Below, in pieces: positions 61,188 through 64,000 of a DNA stretch of 64,000 bases. The notes under the pieces were generated by a model. The model made no database searches and was not told the DNA's origin. It saw only the letters and a program-made list of their open reading frames with translations. A program made the translations under genes and the position numbers. The DNA is taken from contig JANINQ010000006.1 of NCBI GenBank assembly GCA_024508675.1, positions 1 through 64,000 on the forward strand, given 5' to 3'. Each line of letters starts with the position of its first letter. Within the stretch, counting starts at the first letter, position 1. Source of the stretch: Afipia sp. (GTDB lineage Bacteria; Pseudomonadota; Alphaproteobacteria; Rhizobiales; Xanthobacteraceae).

Positions 61188-61646
61188 ATGGGTAAGGCTC
61201 CGACGGCAGACGATCTGCTGAAGATCGACAACTTCATCTGCTTTGCGCTGTATTCGGCGGGGCACGCCTTTACGCGGCTATACAAGCCGCTGCTCGATCC
61301 GCTGGGACTGACTTATCCGCAATATCTGGTGATGGCCGTGCTGTGGGAAAAAGACGGACGCACCGTCGGCGAGATCGGCGAGAAGCTGCTGCTGGAATCG
61401 AGCACGCTCACGCCCCTGCTCAAACGGCTTGAGACCGCTGGTATGCTTCGCCGGACCCGCGATCAGAACGACGAGCGCGTGGTGCGCATTCAGCTTACGC
61501 CGAAAGGCGCAGCGCTGAAGCAGAAGGCCGCCGAGATTCCGCAAGCGATCGGCTGCGCGACCAACATCACGGTTCCGGAGGTGATGAAACTAACCTCGGA
61601 GATCAAGGCCCTGCGTGAAAAGCTGCTGGCCGCACAGGCAGCCTGA
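61188..61646 (+). CDS. ohrR: OhrR, MarR-family organic hydroperoxide sensor
   Basis: A 152-residue MarR-type repressor. The reactive Cys18 is in [11 protein letters not shown], and Cys123 is present near the C-terminus; their 105-residue separation equals that of Cys22/Cys127 in Xanthomonas OhrR, so this is a 2-Cys OhrR forming a disulfide after oxidation. The winged-helix region reads [13 protein letters not shown]. It represses ohr until organic peroxides appear. Confidence 0.94.
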   Translation: MGKAPTADDLLKIDNFICFALYSAGHAFTRLYKPLLDPLGLTYPQYLVMAVLWEKDGRTVGEIGEKLLLESSTLTPLLKRLETAGMLRRTRDQNDERVVRIQLTPKGAALKQKAAEIPQAIGCATNITVPEVMKLTSEIKALREKLLAAQAA

Positions 61647-61705
61647 CGTGATTTTTTACGGGCATGGCTCTCCCGAAAGCCGGTACGCCCCTTTGGGATC
61701 ATGCC

Positions 61706-62578
61706 CTAACCGGCCTTGCGATGCCGTGCCGTTGACCGGCCTGCTTTCTTCGCGGCACGCGGAGCCGGACGCGATGTTTGCGCAGAACGCCGCGCGGGGG
61801 TCTTGCCCTTCAGGCTCTGCTTGAGCGCATCCATCAGGCTGATGACGTTACCCGGCTTCTCGGCGGGTTCCGGCGCCTTGATGGTCTTGCCTGCTGCCTT
61901 CTGCTTCACCAGCGCCTTCAGCGCATTTTCGTATTCATCGTCAAACTTCGATGGATCGAAATGCGATGCCTTGGTGTCGAGGATGTGCACCGCGAGTTCG
62001 ACCATGTCCTTCGAGATTTTCGGCGTCTTGATGTCGCCGAAGAAATCCTCCTCGTCGCGCACCTCATAGTCATAGCGCAACGTGGTGGCGAGCAGGCCCT
62101 TGCCGAGCGGCTCGATCGACATGATGCGTTCCCGGTTCGACAGGACGACGCGCGCCAGCGCCACGCGGTCCTGATCTTTCATCGCATCGCGGATCACCGC
62201 GAAGGCATCGATGCCCGCATTGCCGTCAGGAACGAGGTAATAGGGACTGTCGAGATATCTGCGATCGATCTCGTCGCGCGGAACGAAGTTGTCGATATCG
62301 ATGGTGTGGTTGCTTTCCAGCTGAACCGCATCCAGCTCTTCCTTGTCGATCTGAACGTACTCGCCCTTGGCAACTTCGTAGCCGCGGCCCTTCTGCTCCT
62401 TCTCGACCACCTCGCCGGTCTCGGAATCCACCATCTGCTGCTTCAGCCGGTTACCGGTTTCGATGTTGATCATGTGAAAGCGGGTGCGCTCGGCAGTGCT
62501 GGAGGCCGGATAAAGCGCGACGGGACACGTAACCAACGACAGTTTCAGTGAGCCTTTCCAATACGCACGCGGCAACAT
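61706..62578 (-). CDS. ku: Ku protein, non-homologous end joining
   Basis: A 290-residue bacterial Ku. The N-terminus reads M-L-P-R-A-Y-W-K-G-S-L-K-L-S-L-V-x-C-P-V-A-L-Y, and the core beta-barrel has H-M-I-N-I-E-T-G-N-R-L-K-Q-Q. The C-terminus is a basic tail rich in Lys, Arg, Ala and Pro that binds LigD. As a homodimer it clamps DNA ends. Divergent from ligD with a 102-base gap, the standard NHEJ arrangement in rhizobia. Confidence 0.96.
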   Translation of the reverse strand: MLPRAYWKGSLKLSLVTCPVALYPASSTAERTRFHMINIETGNRLKQQMVDSETGEVVEKEQKGRGYEVAKGEYVQIDKEELDAVQLESNHTIDIDNFVPRDEIDRRYLDSPYYLVPDGNAGIDAFAVIRDAMKDQDRVALARVVLSNRERIMSIEPLGKGLLATTLRYDYEVRDEEDFFGDIKTPKISKDMVELAVHILDTKASHFDPSKFDDEYENALKALVKQKAAGKTIKAPEPAEKPGNVISLMDALKQSLKGKTPARRSAQTSRPAPRAAKKAGRSTARHRKAG

Positions 62579-62680
62579 GACTGGTCTCCTGCCCTCAACG
62601 CATTACAATGGAACTTCAACGGCGGTGCCGGGTTTTCGTTCCTGGGGCGAGGCCCCTTGCGTTCACGCGATGGGTGATCC

Positions 62681-64000
62681 GTGGCCCTGAAAAGTCTCAA
62701 GACCTACCGGACAAAACGCGATTTCACCAAAACGGCGGAGCCGAGCGGCAAGGTCGCGGTGGCTTCGTCCAGGGTCCGGCGTTTCGTGATCCAGAAACAC
62801 GATGCCACCCGCCTCCATTACGACCTCCGGCTTGAATATGGCGGCGTGTTCAAATCATGGGCCGTGACGCGCGGCCCTTCACTCGATCCAAGGGACAAGC
62901 GCCTCGCGGTCGAGGTGGAGGATCATCCGCTCGACTATGGCGACTTCGAAGGCACCATTCCCAAGGGCCAGTACGGTGGCGGCACAGTCATGGTCTGGGA
63001 TCGGGGGTACTGGCTGTCCGACGATCCAGAGCAAGGCTTCAAGAAAGGGGATCTGAAATTCGCACTGGAAGGCGAGAAGCTGCACGGCGAATGGGTGCTG
63101 GTGCGCATGAAGAACGACCGCACCGGCGGCAAGCGTACCAACTGGCTGCTGATCAAACATCGTGACGAATACGCACGCGAAGGCAAGGCCAACGACATTC
63201 TCGATGAGGACACCTCGGCCGCATCCGGGCGCACCATGGAGCAGATCGCCGAAGGCAAGGGCCGCGCACCCAAACCCTTCATGCTGAAAGCATCCACCCG
63301 CGCCAGGGCGGCGCAGGTCTGGGATTCGAACAAGGGCCTCGCCGCCGACGAGCGGCGCACGAAAACGACGACTAAGAAAACAACAGTAAAAAAGGCCACC
63401 GCAAAAACATCTGCAAAGAAAGCTCGTGTCGCACGGCTGAGAACCAGAACCGCAACGAAAAGCGCGGCGGTCAAAAGCAAGCGCGCTGCAAAGCTCCCGG
63501 ACTTCATCGCGCCGCAGCTTTGCGTGCTGGTGGACCGGCCGCCGGCAGGCGACGGCTGGGTGCACGAAATCAAATTCGACGGTTATCGCATCCAGATGCG
63601 GATCGAAGATGGTGCAGTCTCGCTAAAAACCCGCAAGGGCATGGACTGGACGGAGAAATTCCCGGCGATTGCAAAACAAGCAAGCAAGCTCCCCGACGCC
63701 ATCATCGACGGCGAAATCGTCGCGCTCGACCACAACGGCCATCCCGATTTCGCGTCGATGCAGGCCGCGCTGTCCGACGGCAAGACCGATGATTTGATCT
63801 TCTATGCCTTCGATCTGCTGTTTGCCGATGGCGATGACTTGCGAAAGCAGCCGCTTTCCGAGCGCAAGTCCCGGCTGCAAACGCTGCTCGACGGCAAGCG
63901 CAAGCACGACGAAGGCGTGATCCGTTATGTCGAGCATTTCGAGACCGGCGGCGACGCCATCCTGCAGTCAGCCTGCAAGCTTTCGCTGGAAGGCATCGTC
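62681..64000 (+). CDS. ligD: LigD, ATP-dependent DNA ligase for NHEJ (partial, 5' part)
   Basis: The first 440 codons are in the window. After a short lead comes the 3'-phosphoesterase domain (about 35-155: R-F-V-I-Q-K-H-D-A-T-R-L-H-Y-D-L-R-L and H-P-L-D-Y-G-D-F-E-G), a Lys/Ala/Thr-rich linker (about 225-275), then the ligase domain with the nucleotidyl Lys298 in E-I-K-F-D-G-Y-R and D-G-E-I-V-A-L-D. The polymerase domain, if any, lies beyond the end. GTG at 62681 is the start by homology. It works with Ku on double-strand breaks. Confidence 0.95.
   Translation, partial: MALKSLKTYRTKRDFTKTAEPSGKVAVASSRVRRFVIQKHDATRLHYDLRLEYGGVFKSWAVTRGPSLDPRDKRLAVEVEDHPLDYGDFEGTIPKGQYGGGTVMVWDRGYWLSDDPEQGFKKGDLKFALEGEKLHGEWVLVRMKNDRTGGKRTNWLLIKHRDEYAREGKANDILDEDTSAASGRTMEQIAEGKGRAPKPFMLKASTRARAAQVWDSNKGLAADERRTKTTTKKTTVKKATAKTSAKKARVARLRTRTATKSAAVKSKRAAKLPDFIAPQLCVLVDRPPAGDGWVHEIKFDGYRIQMRIEDGAVSLKTRKGMDWTEKFPAIAKQASKLPDAIIDGEIVALDHNGHPDFASMQAALSDGKTDDLIFYAFDLLFADGDDLRKQPLSERKSRLQTLLDGKRKHDEGVIRYVEHFETGGDAILQSACKLSLEGIV

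Noticed and set aside
1-64000. CRISPR arrays, rRNA genes, prophage or conjugation modules
   Set aside because: No regularly spaced repeats, no rRNA sequence and no phage structural or transfer genes were seen; only transposon remnants and one tRNA.

Overview
The window reads as chromosome of an alphaproteobacterium of the Bradyrhizobium/Afipia/Rhodopseudomonas/Nitrobacter group (Nitrobacteraceae). The evidence is GC-rich coding with rhizobial-type proteins, the neighbourhood of histone-deacetylase-like gene, xseB, dxs, tlyA and an RNA methyltransferase, the Ku/LigD pair, and palindromic intergenic repeats of the kind common in that family. The genus is not fixed by anything I can see.

Layout. 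(1) 1-3 kb: the edge of an AraC / quinol-monooxygenase-like / cyclase operon, then a graveyard of mobile DNA (IS3-family end, serine-resolvase tail, IS5-family tail). (2) 3.0-4.5 kb: a SAM methyltransferase and a frameshifted thermonuclease. (3) 4.7-11.3 kb: an ECF sigma / ChrR zinc anti-sigma pair with a DUF1365 protein, a flavin amine oxidase-like protein, a DUF1295 membrane protein, a cyclopropane-synthase-like methyltransferase, a membrane protein of unknown function and a DUF2177 protein. Three promoters of the form TGATC(C/T)-N18-TA are readable, and they make this a compact singlet-oxygen / membrane-lipid modification regulon. (4) 11.7-20.1 kb: a same-strand catabolic block of GST, an SDR without the catalytic Tyr, a CoA transferase and a complete LivFGMHK-type ABC importer, with an AraC regulator. 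(5) 20.4-24.2 kb: a second remnant of the same IS3 element, then an arsR / Cys-tailed flavoprotein / MFS operon. (6) 24.7-32.9 kb: a block lying between a decayed copy of the tRNA-Gln 3' region and tRNA-Gln itself. It holds a MarR regulator, a two-component system, a PLP-dependent alpha-oxoamine synthase, an SDR with a hydrophobic C-terminus, an outer-membrane barrel and a GNAT-like protein resembling bacterial ceramide synthase. A palindromic operator sequence occurs twice in it. This is the best candidate for an undescribed system: a sphingolipid-like (or alpha-hydroxyketone signal) synthesis module with its own sensor.

(7) 33.3-64 kb is mostly housekeeping: acyl-CoA dehydrogenase, a ring-cleaving dioxygenase-like protein, enoyl-CoA hydratase, xseB, dxs, tlyA, an RNA methyltransferase, two tandem chemoreceptors, an adenylate cyclase, aroC, a second sigma/anti-sigma pair, a fluoride riboswitch controlling a small membrane protein and CrcB, a CNNM/CBS protein, an EamA transporter, a DnaJ-like protein, pdxH, ohr/ohrR, and divergent ku and ligD (cut by the window end). 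Palindromic intergenic repeats are scattered through this part.

All calls are from reading the sequence; no database search was run.
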